Below, in pieces: positions 26,183 through 34,797 of a stretch of 64,000 nucleotides of DNA. The stretch is taken from positions 62,001 through 126,000 of the forward strand of contig JAZKEJ010000017.1 of the NCBI GenBank assembly GCA_040387095.1. Direction: 5' to 3'. The DNA comes from Methylotenera_A sp040387095 (GTDB lineage: Bacteria > Pseudomonadota > Gammaproteobacteria > Burkholderiales > Methylophilaceae). The notes under the pieces were generated by a model. The model was not told where the DNA came from. It ran no database searches and saw only the letters and a program-made list of their open reading frames with translations. Positions within the stretch are counted from its first letter, which is position 1. Each line of letters starts with the position of its first letter. Position numbers and translations under genes: made by a program.

Positions 26183-26602
26183 ATGCAGCAATTTACTCAA
26201 CAAATCAGTATTCACGCCCAAGGGCGAAAGCTTTATAACATTACGCCACAAGTTTTAGATTGGGCGAACCAGCTTGGTTTTGCCACTGGCTTGCTGACCT
26301 TATATATTCAACATACGTCTGCAAGTTTATTGATTAATGAGAATTACGATTCAGATGTATTGGTTGATATGGAAGCGTTTTTTAATCGTTTAGCGCCTGA
26401 TGGGGATGATTTATTCATTCACACGGTTGAAGGCCCCGATGATATGCCGGCGCATGTGCGTAGTGCATTAACCCAAACCAGTTTGTCTATTCCGATTCTA
26501 AATAAAAAAGTTGCGCTGGGCCAATGGCAGGGCATTTTTCTGTTTGAACATCGGCATATGCCAGCCACAAGGCGCATTATTTTGCATGCATTTGGTGATT
26601 AA
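26183..26602 (+). CDS. yjbQ: YjbQ / UPF0047 family protein
   Basis: The 139-residue protein matches the YjbQ (UPF0047) family: YIQHTSASLLINEN (about 41-54, conserved His), DDMPAHVRSAL (about 92-102) and the final GQWQGIFLFEHR. The family forms compact trimers, and some members have weak thiamine-phosphate synthase activity when overexpressed; the physiological role is unsettled. It is followed after 2 bp by the HExxH gene, so the two are cotranscribed. Confidence 0.9.
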   Translation: MQQFTQQISIHAQGRKLYNITPQVLDWANQLGFATGLLTLYIQHTSASLLINENYDSDVLVDMEAFFNRLAPDGDDLFIHTVEGPDDMPAHVRSALTQTSLSIPILNKKVALGQWQGIFLFEHRHMPATRRIILHAFGD

Positions 26603-26604
26603 TC

Positions 26605-26973
26605 TTGCGCAATAGTCGGCCATTAACCAGACAAGAACGCGCATTATTTGCTCCTTATTTTGCACAAAATGTAATGGATGAAGCGCGTATTGTGGATGGG
26701 AAGGTGCCTTTCTGGTTGAGGCGAGATATGTGTGCCGTAGTTTTGGGAACTTATATCTATTTTCGTGCAGGGGTTTACCAGCCAAATACTAAACGTGGTG
26801 CCGAGATTCTAGGCCACGAACTTACCCATGTTTCACAATATTTGCATGGCATGACCTTACTAAAATATATATGGTCATGCCGTTACGGCTATTACAAAAG
26901 CCCCTACGAAATAGAGGCTTATGCAAAAGGCAGGCTGATTGCTGTAGATTTCGCAACAAATTTTGTGTGTTAA
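26605..26973 (+). CDS. DUF4157-like HExxH protein
   Basis: This 122-residue protein contains GHELTHVSQYLHG (about 72-84), a zinc metallopeptidase type HExxH motif as in DUF4157 proteins. An upstream helix-loop part holds PFWLRRDMCAVVLG, and a downstream YYKSPYEIEAYAKG could supply a third ligand. There is no signal peptide. The TTG at 26605, 2 bp after yjbQ, is taken as start because the conserved domain begins at once; the first ATG would remove about 23 residues. Whether it is an active peptidase is not known. Confidence 0.65.
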   Translation: MRNSRPLTRQERALFAPYFAQNVMDEARIVDGKVPFWLRRDMCAVVLGTYIYFRAGVYQPNTKRGAEILGHELTHVSQYLHGMTLLKYIWSCRYGYYKSPYEIEAYAKGRLIAVDFATNFVC

Positions 26974-27097
26974 CACCCTTATAATCGATTGAATGCGCTG
27001 GGATTATGACATTGTTGCTAGTTTTGTTATGATTGTGGTTGTAAGTTTAAATAAATTTTTACGTGGTTGATTTTTAATAAATTTTGGAGAGTATAAG

Positions 27098-27367
27098 ATG
27101 AAATTAAGCGCAATTTTAGTTGTTCCAGCATTATTGGGTGCATTGCTATTAACGGCTTGTGGCGAAAAAGCTGAAGAAGCAACAGAGGTCGCTCCTGCTG
27201 CTCCTACTGAAGAAATGGCTCCAGCAGAAGCAGCTCCAGCAGCTGAGCCAGCACCGGCACCGGCAGCAAGTGGCGGCGGTTATGAGCCAACAGCAGAAGA
27301 ACGTGTACCTGGTATTACACTTGATGCTGCACCAGCAGAAGCAGCGCCAGAAGCTGCAGCAGAATAA
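27098..27367 (+). CDS. Small Ala/Pro/Glu-rich lipoprotein
   Basis: The 89-residue product has a signal peptide ending in the lipobox LLTAC (Cys about 21). The mature part is almost entirely low-complexity Ala, Glu and Pro with one Gly-rich hinge (SGGGYEPTAEERVPG). It is probably an envelope lipoprotein with a disordered linker; no family was recognised. GGAGAG precedes the ATG. A strong terminator follows at 27395-27420. Confidence 0.7.
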   Translation: MKLSAILVVPALLGALLLTACGEKAEEATEVAPAAPTEEMAPAEAAPAAEPAPAPAASGGGYEPTAEERVPGITLDAAPAEAAPEAAAE

Positions 27368-27394
27368 GCTAATTAAATAGTTTAATGAGTAATA

Positions 27395-27420
27395 AAAAAG
27401 CGTGCTTAGGCACGCTTTTT
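27395..27420. terminator. Bidirectional terminator, lipoprotein gene and envC-like gene
   Basis: A perfect 11-bp stem (AAAAAGCGTGC / GCACGCTTTTT) with a TTAG loop lies between two convergent genes and has A and T arms suitable for both strands. Confidence 0.9.
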
Positions 27421-27446
27421 TATTATAGCGATAATCGCTATCACTA

Positions 27447-28712
27447 TCAGCGAGTAATGCTCCAGCTGAGCGGGTCAAATGGTTTGCTTAGACGACGTAG
27501 TTCATAATAAAGTCCGTTACTTTCATTACCGCCACTATTGCCAACAACGGCGATATTGTCTCCTGCATTTACCTCATCGCTTACTTGCTTTAATACAGCT
27601 TGATTATTGCCATACAAGCTCATATAGCCAGCACCATGATCAATAATAATTAAATTACCAAACCCGCGTAACCAATCGGCAAAAACCACACGGCCACTGG
27701 CAACAGATTTTACGTCGCTACCTTCTGTTGCCTTTATAAATAAACCCTTCCATGAAACACCTGTATCGCTGCGGCTACTACCAAAACGATTGGTGACATC
27801 ACCTTTAACGGGTAAATTGAGTTTACCTTTTAATGCTGAAAAACTGCTGCCTGCATAGGCATTAGTTGGGATTTGCTCATTTTTTAAGACGGTTTGGCTG
27901 GTGGATTTTGTTTTGGGTGCATTAGCTTTTTTTGCAACAGTTTTGCGCTTAACTATTTTTTTAGGGGCTTTTGCGATAATTTTGGCTAATCGTTCAACCA
28001 GCTGTGACAAATTGCGTTCATCACGCTTAAGTTTAGTAATTTGATTGCGTTGCACGACTATTTGATTCGAAAGCGACTTCACCACTTTGCTTTTTTGCTT
28101 TTTTTGTTCTTCTAAAGTCTGTCGCTCTGCCAGTTGTTTGGCTTTCAGGTCAGCCACGGCTTGTAGTGTGGCTGCCGTTTCATTATTCAGTGCTTTTACT
28201 TTAGCAAGACTGCTTTGCATTTCGTTAATGAGTCGCGCATGTGCCTTCGCAATATATGAATAATAGGCAATATCACGAGAAATCTGGCTGGGATTTTTGT
28301 TTTGTAACAACAACTTAGTGTAGCTTTGGTTGCCGTGAACATATTGTTGCTTAACCAATATATTTAACTGTTCTTGTTGCGCATTCAGTTTTTCATTTAA
28401 ATTTAATGACTGTTTCTTTAACACAACCAATGACTTACTATTTTTATTTTGTTGTTGATTGAACTCAAATATCTTTTTATTGGCTTGACTAATGGCAATT
28501 TCAGAATCTTTAAGTGCATCAGCTGCGTCTTTGTGGGCCGCTTGTTTGCTATCCAGTTCTTTTTTTAAAGCATGGATTTTTTTTTGTAAATCACCTAAAT
28601 CTTCTTTGGCGGCATCTATTTTTTTTGCAGCAAAGCTATCGCTGACAAAAGCAATATTGAGCAGCATTGTAACAGTGACTAAAAAAATTGGGACGCGCAG
28701 TGGCTTAAGCAT
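27447..28712 (-). CDS. EnvC-like murein hydrolase activator (LytM factor)
   Basis: A signal peptide (ending near SFAA, residue about 28) leads into a long coiled coil (about 35-230), a basic linker and a C-terminal M23/LytM domain (about 300-420). The zinc ligands of active M23 enzymes are replaced: GLFIKATEGSDV where H-x3-D is expected and GLYYELR in place of the HxH motif. This is the hallmark of EnvC-type factors that activate periplasmic amidases at the division site rather than cut peptidoglycan. It lies after gpmI on the same strand, a common betaproteobacterial order, though the usual ctpA does not follow. The ATG at 28712 is preferred over the adjacent TTG. Confidence 0.88.
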   Translation of the reverse strand: MLKPLRVPIFLVTVTMLLNIAFVSDSFAAKKIDAAKEDLGDLQKKIHALKKELDSKQAAHKDAADALKDSEIAISQANKKIFEFNQQQNKNSKSLVVLKKQSLNLNEKLNAQQEQLNILVKQQYVHGNQSYTKLLLQNKNPSQISRDIAYYSYIAKAHARLINEMQSSLAKVKALNNETAATLQAVADLKAKQLAERQTLEEQKKQKSKVVKSLSNQIVVQRNQITKLKRDERNLSQLVERLAKIIAKAPKKIVKRKTVAKKANAPKTKSTSQTVLKNEQIPTNAYAGSSFSALKGKLNLPVKGDVTNRFGSSRSDTGVSWKGLFIKATEGSDVKSVASGRVVFADWLRGFGNLIIIDHGAGYMSLYGNNQAVLKQVSDEVNAGDNIAVVGNSGGNESNGLYYELRRLSKPFDPLSWSITR

Positions 28713-28802
28713 CAAATTGAATTAAGTTTAAAGCGGAATTGATTGTGCAAATTGCTTTTAGGTTTATACATTAATTTAAATATTGAATGACAAGATATCA
28801 AA

Positions 28803-30359
28803 TCAAGCCTGAAAGTTAATCAGAGTTTTACCTGTCATTTCAGCGGGTTGCGGTAAGCCCATCATTGTTAATAAAGTGGGTGCTAAATCAGATAATACGC
28901 CCGATTCAGCTAATTTTGCTTTACGCCCCACATAAATCATCGGCACCAAATTGGTGGTATGTTGTGTATGGGCTTGGTTATTGATGCCATCGAACATCAT
29001 TTCAGCGTTGCCGTGGTCAGCAGTAATAATCACTTCGGCGCCATTATTTCTCGCAGCTTGTACAACGCGGGCAACGCAGGTGTCTAAAGTTTCAACGGCT
29101 TTAATCGCCGCCGGTAAATTGCCGGTGTGGCCGACCATATCGCCATTAGCGTAATTGCAAATAATTGCGCTATATTGCTGGCTGTTGATAGCATCCACAA
29201 GCTTGTCTGTAAGTTCTGGCGCACTCATTTCTGGCTGCAAATCGTAAGTAGCCACTTTGGGTGACGGCACTAAAATACGATCTTCTCCCATAAAAACTGC
29301 TTCATCGCCACCATTAAAAAAGAAAGTGACATGCGGATACTTTTCAGTTTCGGCGATGCGTAGTTGTTTCAGGCCTAAACTAGACACATATTCACCAAAT
29401 GTATTCGGTACACTTGTTGCCGCAAAAATAGGCGTGGCGCGTTTTTGATTTTGATCGTACTGCGTCAATGTAAAATAAGCAGAGAGTTTTGGTACGCGAT
29501 TGCGTTGAAATCCTGCAAAATCGTCATTTAATAAAGCATCAGTCAATTGTCGCGCACGGTCGCTTCTAAAATTCATATAGACGATGCAATCACCATCTTC
29601 TAGGCGAATCACAGGCTCGTTTGCTTGACGAATCACGGTGCACTTTACAAACTCATCCTGCTCACCCCTGGCATACGCATTATGCAGCGCATCACTGGCG
29701 CTGGCTTCAGTAAATTCACCAATGCCATCCACAATCATATTGTAGGCAGGTGTCACGCGCTCCCAGCGTTTGTCCCTGTCCATGCTGTAGAAGCGACCAG
29801 AAATTGATACGATTTTGCCTACGCCCAGCATTTTTATTTTGTCTTCCAGCAAAGCAATATAAGGCACAGCGCTGATTGGCGGCGTATCGCGGCCATCTAA
29901 AAATGCATGCACGTAGATGCGCCGCAAACCTTGTTGTGCGGCCATTTCGAGCATAGTTAAGATATGATTAACATGGCTATGTACACCGCCGTCTGACAAC
30001 AAACCAAAAATATGCAAAGCTTTATTATCTGTTTTTAGCTGTTTTAACGCGTTGACTAAATTGGCATGCTTAAAAAAATCGCCACTGCTAATGCTATTGT
30101 TAATACGTTCAAAATCTTGAAATACGATGCGCCCTGCGCCAATATTAAGATGGCCGACTTCAGAGTTGCCCATTTGACCATCTGGCAAACCAACATAATG
30201 TTCAGAGGCGTTAATCAGCATATGCTGCTCTGTAAGCTTTAACTGGTCTAAATTTGGCGTACTCGCCTGCGCGATGGCGTTATTGGTCATATCTTCCCGA
30301 TGCCCAAAGCCATCTAAAATCAACAATATGACGGGCGTAATAACTGGTGTACTTGGCAT
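28803..30359 (-). CDS. gpmI: 2,3-bisphosphoglycerate-independent phosphoglycerate mutase
   Basis: GpmI interconverts 3- and 2-phosphoglycerate using two manganese ions and a phosphoserine intermediate. The start VILLILDGFGHRED supplies an early metal ligand, MGNSEVGHLNIGAGR (about 62-76) holds the catalytic Ser, and FLDGRDTPP, YANGDMVGHTG and TADHGNAEMM are the remaining metal-binding blocks. The 518 residues are full length. It is divergent from the rhodanese gene and followed on its strand by the envC-like gene. Confidence 0.97.
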   Translation of the reverse strand: MPSTPVITPVILLILDGFGHREDMTNNAIAQASTPNLDQLKLTEQHMLINASEHYVGLPDGQMGNSEVGHLNIGAGRIVFQDFERINNSISSGDFFKHANLVNALKQLKTDNKALHIFGLLSDGGVHSHVNHILTMLEMAAQQGLRRIYVHAFLDGRDTPPISAVPYIALLEDKIKMLGVGKIVSISGRFYSMDRDKRWERVTPAYNMIVDGIGEFTEASASDALHNAYARGEQDEFVKCTVIRQANEPVIRLEDGDCIVYMNFRSDRARQLTDALLNDDFAGFQRNRVPKLSAYFTLTQYDQNQKRATPIFAATSVPNTFGEYVSSLGLKQLRIAETEKYPHVTFFFNGGDEAVFMGEDRILVPSPKVATYDLQPEMSAPELTDKLVDAINSQQYSAIICNYANGDMVGHTGNLPAAIKAVETLDTCVARVVQAARNNGAEVIITADHGNAEMMFDGINNQAHTQHTTNLVPMIYVGRKAKLAESGVLSDLAPTLLTMMGLPQPAEMTGKTLINFQA

Positions 30360-30535
30360 GTCAAAATCTTCCTAATCTGCGCTTTAAATCTGCCTAAAGC
30401 TAAACATTTTATTAAGTTAAATATTGGTTAAGTTATCCATTATAATAGTTGGCTGTCTAATGCGCATCTAAATGCGCATTTAAATAACACCCCGCATGCA
30501 AATGATTGCGCGAATATGAAACTTTTGGAAACATC

Positions 30536-30967
30536 ATGACTGAAATATCCCTGTACGAATTTGTAAAAGAAAACGCATTGCTGATTGGCTTGGCTATTGG
30601 TTCTGGTATTGCATTGCTATGGCCGATGCTCAATCGCGGCGCCAGTGGTGTAGCTAACTTAAGTGCGTCTGAAGCGGTATTAATGCTTAACCGTGGTAAA
30701 CCGTTAATACTGGATGTGCGTGATGAAGCTGAATTCGCCAGCGGACACATTCAAGGTGCAAAACATATTCCAGTTGCCGATTTGGCCAGCCGTTTAAAAG
30801 AAATTGAAAAATTTAAAGACAAGCCAGTTCTAGTACATTGTCAGCGCGGCATGCGTGCAAAGAACGCAATCAAGATTTTAAAAGCACAGCAATTCAGTCA
30901 GTTGAATAATCTGCAAGGCGGTTTAAATGCTTGGGTAGAAGCCAAATTACCTTTGGTTAAAAAATAG
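30536..30967 (+). CDS. Membrane-anchored rhodanese-like protein
   Basis: The protein has one N-terminal membrane segment (about 14-31) and a single rhodanese domain (about 45-140) with the active-site loop HCQRGMRAKN, whose C102 is the sulfur-accepting residue. The ATG at 30536 gives 143 residues; an earlier TTG would add ten codons without conserved sequence. It is probably a sulfurtransferase, with unknown acceptor. It begins the conserved run rhodanese-grxC-secB-SH3-gpsA and is divergent from gpmI. Confidence 0.9.
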   Translation: MTEISLYEFVKENALLIGLAIGSGIALLWPMLNRGASGVANLSASEAVLMLNRGKPLILDVRDEAEFASGHIQGAKHIPVADLASRLKEIEKFKDKPVLVHCQRGMRAKNAIKILKAQQFSQLNNLQGGLNAWVEAKLPLVKK

Positions 30968-30981
30968 TCGAAATCATTAAA

Positions 30982-31254
30982 ATGGATACGACAAACACCC
31001 CGAATATATTGATGTATGCAACGGCAAGTTGCCCTTATTGCATTAATGCAGAACGATTATTAACCGCAAAAGGTATCGCAAACATCCATAAAATCCGAGT
31101 CGATCTGCAGCCAGAATTAAGGCAAGAAATGATGCAAAAAACGGGTCGGCGTACTGTGCCGCAAATTTATATTAATCAGCAACATATTGGCGGTTATGAT
31201 GAATTGCGTGCATTAGACGTGGCCGGTAAATTAGATTCACTGTTGAGTATTTAG
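30982..31254 (+). CDS. grxC: Glutaredoxin 3
   Basis: This 90-residue dithiol glutaredoxin reduces disulfides at the expense of glutathione. The active site CPYC is at about residues 17-20, the cis-Pro TVPQIYI at about 58-64, and the glutathione-binding IGGYDEL follows. It starts 14 bp after the rhodanese gene and precedes secB, the standard proteobacterial order. Confidence 0.96.
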   Translation: MDTTNTPNILMYATASCPYCINAERLLTAKGIANIHKIRVDLQPELRQEMMQKTGRRTVPQIYINQQHIGGYDELRALDVAGKLDSLLSI

Positions 31255-31433
31255 CTCACTAAATTAGCCGCATAATCAACTTAAGTATTTGCTTTAAATA
31301 ACGAATACATCAACTTTTGCCACAATAATGTAATGAACAAAAAGCAATTAAAAGCTAGAATGCTTTTTTAAACCTGTATCAAAGTTAACTATTTTTTCAA
31401 CTTAAATAAATGTAACCGTTTTAGGAAAATAAT

Positions 31434-31916
31434 ATGGCAGCAGCAGATAACGCAACAAATCAAGCAACAGAACAAAATGCACAGCCTGGCTTTTCAATTG
31501 AAAAGTTATATGTAAAAGATGCCTCACTGGAAATTCCCAATGCACCACAGGTTTTTACCGACCGTACGCCGCCACAGGTTAATGTCGAGTTGGGTAATGC
31601 TGCACTGAAATTAGAAGAGGGTATTTTTGAATCAACCATTAAAGTAACTGTTACTGCAAAAATTGGTGATAAAGTTGCTTTCTTGGTGGAAGTCACTCAA
31701 GCAGGTATTTTCGCGATCCGTAACGTTCCAGAAGAAAATCTAGAAATGATTTTAGGCGTGACTTGTCCTAATATTTTATTCCCTTATGCACGTGAGGCAG
31801 TTTCAGATCTGGTTACGCGCGCAGGTTTTGCACCTGTTTTGTTAAATCCGATTAATTTTGAAGCGTTGTTTATGCAGCAAAAACAGCAAGCTGAAAATGC
31901 AGCAAAAGCCAATTAA
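31434..31916 (+). CDS. secB: Protein-export chaperone SecB
   Basis: SecB holds precursor proteins unfolded and delivers them to SecA. The 160-residue protein has the family core (FSIEKLYVKDASLE near 20-33; VEVTQAGIFAI; LFPYAREAVSDLVTRAGF near 123-140) and ends with a helix rich in Gln and Ala. AGGAAAAT precedes the ATG. The 179-bp gap before it carries no gene; it presumably holds the secB promoter, but no hexamer pair stood out. Confidence 0.96.
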   Translation: MAAADNATNQATEQNAQPGFSIEKLYVKDASLEIPNAPQVFTDRTPPQVNVELGNAALKLEEGIFESTIKVTVTAKIGDKVAFLVEVTQAGIFAIRNVPEENLEMILGVTCPNILFPYAREAVSDLVTRAGFAPVLLNPINFEALFMQQKQQAENAAKAN

Positions 31917-31932
31917 TTTGAACAATACAACA

Positions 31933-32382
31933 ATGTTAAACCCTGTTAAAACGCTGATGGTTTTATTAGGGCTCGCCTGTTCTTTTAATGCGGCCGCGCT
32001 GGACTTTCGTTCTATCACCACGCCCAAAGCAATTCTGTATGATGCACCATCAACAGAGGCGACCAAATTGTATATTTTAGGCCAGGGCTATCCGGTTGAA
32101 GTGATTGTGAATTTAGGCGAGTGGATAAAAGTACGAGATGCGATGGGCGGCCTGAGTTGGGTTGAAGGTAAACAGCTGAGCAATAAACGTACGGTATTGG
32201 TGCTGACGACAACCGAAATTAAGTCAGCAGAAGATGCAGGTTCAAGTTTGGTCGCGACCGCCGAAAAAGACGTGGTATTAGAATTGCTATCCTCAAGTAC
32301 AAAATCCGGTTGGGTTAAAGTCAAGCATCGTGACGGCCTTACTGGTTATGTATCCAGCACCGCGCTTTGGGGTTCTAATTAG
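31933..32382 (+). CDS. Exported bacterial SH3-domain protein
   Basis: The ATG at 31933 gives a 149-residue protein with a signal peptide (MLNPVKTLMVLLGLACSFNAAA). Two bacterial SH3-like repeats follow, each ending in a G-x-W-I/V-K-V pattern (LGEWIKVRD and SGWVKVKH) and a W/Y-V strand. Such proteins usually bind cell-wall peptides in the periplasm. A TTG start inside the secB 3' end would be 25 codons longer and would bury the signal peptide, so it is rejected. secB-SH3-gpsA is a recurrent betaproteobacterial order. Confidence 0.85.
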   Translation: MLNPVKTLMVLLGLACSFNAAALDFRSITTPKAILYDAPSTEATKLYILGQGYPVEVIVNLGEWIKVRDAMGGLSWVEGKQLSNKRTVLVLTTTEIKSAEDAGSSLVATAEKDVVLELLSSSTKSGWVKVKHRDGLTGYVSSTALWGSN

Positions 32383-32428
32383 TTAGCGGTTTAACCGGTA
32401 AGTTGTTCAATAATGAGTATTAAAATAA

Positions 32429-33421
32429 ATGGCTAAAATCGCAGTGTTGGGTGCAGGTGCTTGGGGTACAGCGCTTGCCATACAAATTAGCCATCGGCAC
32501 CAAGTGGCTTTGTGGGCGCGTAACAGCGGACACGTTTCTGGCATGCGCAAAGCGCGCGCTAACCCAATGTACTTGGGCGATTTTAAATTCAATGATAATT
32601 TGCAGGTTGAAGACGACTTAAGCGTGGCTATTGATGGCGCGGATATTATTTTATCTGTTGTACCAACTGCGGGTTTCAGGGCCATATTAAAAGACATTAA
32701 GGCATTAAAATCCAATCAGCCCATCGTGTGGGCGCATAAAGGTTTAGAGCCACAAACTGCTAAATTGCCGCATGAAGTGGCGCTTGAAGAGTTAAGTCAC
32801 AGTCAAAAATGGGGCGCGCTTTCTGGCCCAAGTTTTGCGGCAGAACTGGTGCGCGGCTTGCCAACCGCTGTTACGCTGGCGGCGAACGACGCCAGTTTTG
32901 CAATTTCCGCCGCAAATTTAATTCATGGCAGTAATCTGCGTGTTTACAATAGCACTGATGTGGTCGGCGTATCAGTCGGCGGCGCGGTAAAAAACGTAAT
33001 GGCAATTGCCGCAGGTATTAGCGATGGCATGGGTTTTGGTAATAATGCACGTGCTGCGATGATTACACGCGGCCTTGCCGAAATCACCCGTTTCGGTGTG
33101 GCATTAGGTGCAAAAACCGAAACATTTATGGGTTTAGCTGGCGCTGGCGATTTGATTTTAACCTGTACAGGCCAGTACTCCAGAAACCGCGAAGTGGGTT
33201 TGCAACTGGCCAGCGGTAAAAGTTTGGAAGATATTTTGCAAGGCTTGGGCCATGTGGCCGAGGGAGTTAATACCGCGCGAGAAGTGATGCGGCTTGCAGA
33301 TAGCATGAGCATTGATATGCCCATCACTTTTGAAGTCAATCAAGCACTAACGCACGGAAAATCGGCACGCGATGCAGTGATCACTTTACTTGGACGCGGT
33401 CAAAAGGCAGAAGGGTTTTAA
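32429..33421 (+). CDS. gpsA: Glycerol-3-phosphate dehydrogenase [NAD(P)+]
   Basis: GpsA reduces dihydroxyacetone phosphate to sn-glycerol 3-phosphate for phospholipid synthesis. The N-terminal Rossmann motif is GAGAWGTALA (about 7-16), the catalytic Lys lies in GGAVKNVMAIAAG (about 186-198), and GLAGAGDLILTC marks the C-terminal domain. The 330 residues are normal. It is the last gene of its cluster and convergent with trmL. Confidence 0.97.
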   Translation: MAKIAVLGAGAWGTALAIQISHRHQVALWARNSGHVSGMRKARANPMYLGDFKFNDNLQVEDDLSVAIDGADIILSVVPTAGFRAILKDIKALKSNQPIVWAHKGLEPQTAKLPHEVALEELSHSQKWGALSGPSFAAELVRGLPTAVTLAANDASFAISAANLIHGSNLRVYNSTDVVGVSVGGAVKNVMAIAAGISDGMGFGNNARAAMITRGLAEITRFGVALGAKTETFMGLAGAGDLILTCTGQYSRNREVGLQLASGKSLEDILQGLGHVAEGVNTAREVMRLADSMSIDMPITFEVNQALTHGKSARDAVITLLGRGQKAEGF

Positions 33422-33463
33422 ACTGCTTTGTAGTCATGTTTAATTAATGCGCATCCAGTCCCA

Positions 33464-33928
33464 TTAAACGCCACCTTCAAATCCAACTTGCCGCCAGGCT
33501 TCATACAACAACACCGCTGCGCTATTCGATAGATTTAAGCTGCGGCTATTTGGCAGCATCGGTAATCGTAAACGATGATCTGCTACAAATTCAGCGCGAA
33601 TTTCTTCAGGTAAGCCACGTGTTTCCGGGCCAAATACAAATACATCATCTGTTTTAAAATCCACGTTTGCGTAGTTTTGGCTGCCTTTGGTCGTTATGGC
33701 AAATAACCGTCGACCTTGCATCGCAAGACTAAAATCAGCCCAATTTTTATGCACTTTCAGGTTGGCATACTCGTGATAATCCAAACCCGCACGCTTCAAT
33801 TGCTTGTCTTCCAACTTAAAACCTAAAGGTTCAATTAAGTGTAGATCCGCGCCAGTATTGGCGCATAAGCGGATTATGTTGCCTGTGTTTGGGGGAATTT
33901 CTGGTTCAAATAATGCGATGGTAAACAT
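33464..33928 (-). CDS. trmL: tRNA (cytidine/uridine-2'-O)-methyltransferase TrmL
   Basis: TrmL is a SPOUT-fold dimer that 2'-O-methylates position 34 of certain leucine tRNAs using SAM. Motifs are PPNTGNIIRLCANTGA (about 12-27), FGPETRGLP (about 98-106) and the knot LPMLPNSRSLNLSNSAAV. The ATG at 33928 gives 154 residues, the family size; the TTG two codons earlier is ignored. It is convergent with gpsA and downstream of comF. Confidence 0.94.
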   Translation of the reverse strand: MFTIALFEPEIPPNTGNIIRLCANTGADLHLIEPLGFKLEDKQLKRAGLDYHEYANLKVHKNWADFSLAMQGRRLFAITTKGSQNYANVDFKTDDVFVFGPETRGLPEEIRAEFVADHRLRLPMLPNSRSLNLSNSAAVLLYEAWRQVGFEGGV

Positions 33929-33955
33929 GGTCAAATATCTTAATAGACAGTTATC

Positions 33956-34705
33956 TTAATGTGGAAAGGTGCGCGCAATAACCCAGCATTCTACATGCGT
34001 TGCGCCTGCTTGTTTAAGCGTTTTAGCCAGCTCATTTAAACTGGCGCCCGTGGTCATTACGTCATCTACAATGGCGATGCGTTTGCCTGTTAAATCTTTG
34101 TTAACCTTAAATGCGCCTTTGATATTCTTAACGCGATCTTTCAAAGGCAAGCTGGCTTGTGGCGGTGTTAGCGTATGGCGAATCACGCTTTTATAATCTA
34201 ATTTAGATATGTTATTTTTGTTTAAAGATAAATCCAACTCTTTTGCAATTTCCAGCGCTTGGTTAAAGCCACGTTCTTTTAAACGTGTCGGATGCATAGG
34301 CATGGGAACAATTAAATCTATCGCATCACAATTATTTGCGGTGCGTATTTTTTCGCTCATTAACTGTCCAAAAGTACCACTTAAGCTGAGTACTCCGCCG
34401 TATTTGTAGCGTTGTATTATGGTGTCGACTGGATACGCGTACAAAAACACAGCATGGGTTACATCGAAATCGGGTTGTGAGCTAATGCAATTGCCACAAA
34501 TTTGACTGTTTGAATTTAATGCACATTGTGGGCAGCTGCTAGCGGGCGACCACGTTAAGTCTTTTAGGCAATCTTGGCACACGCCGTATTTTTCAGTTTG
34601 ATTCGCTACGCATAAAAAACAATGCTGCTTAAAAAATAAGCTAAATATTGACTCTAAATTTAACAAATGACTATTTTTTAACCAATTGTTTATTATTTGC
34701 TTCAT
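33956..34705 (-). CDS. comF: ComF family phosphoribosyltransferase-like protein
   Basis: The 249-residue protein has an N-terminal double zinc-ribbon (CFLC, CQDC, CPQC, CGNC at about 30-81) and a C-terminal type I phosphoribosyltransferase fold with the PRPP-loop VDDVMTTGAS (about 218-227). ComF proteins are tied to DNA uptake and recombination in naturally competent bacteria; their enzymatic role is unproven. Type IV pilus genes at both window edges make competence plausible, as inference. It is divergent from bioB; comF beside bio genes is common in proteobacteria. Confidence 0.93.
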   Translation of the reverse strand: MKQIINNWLKNSHLLNLESIFSLFFKQHCFLCVANQTEKYGVCQDCLKDLTWSPASSCPQCALNSNSQICGNCISSQPDFDVTHAVFLYAYPVDTIIQRYKYGGVLSLSGTFGQLMSEKIRTANNCDAIDLIVPMPMHPTRLKERGFNQALEIAKELDLSLNKNNISKLDYKSVIRHTLTPPQASLPLKDRVKNIKGAFKVNKDLTGKRIAIVDDVMTTGASLNELAKTLKQAGATHVECWVIARTFPH

Positions 34706-34726
34706 ATTGTCTTTACCGCTTATAAT
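34697..34726 (+). promoter_or_regulatory. Candidate sigma-70 promoter of the bio operon
   Basis: TTGCTT (34697-34702) and a perfect TATAAT (34721-34726) with an 18-bp spacer lie 71 bp before bioB and overlap the comF start. No BirA-type operator was recognised with confidence. Confidence 0.5.
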
Positions 34727-34797
34727 TTGGGTTAAATAGCCGTCAATATTCTAATAAAAATAGTCATTTGCCTAAGTAATATCAAGAGGAATTCCTT

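Noticed and set aside
27447..28712. Active M23 peptidase
   Set aside because: The HxxxD and HxH zinc ligands are replaced, so an EnvC-like activator is the better call.
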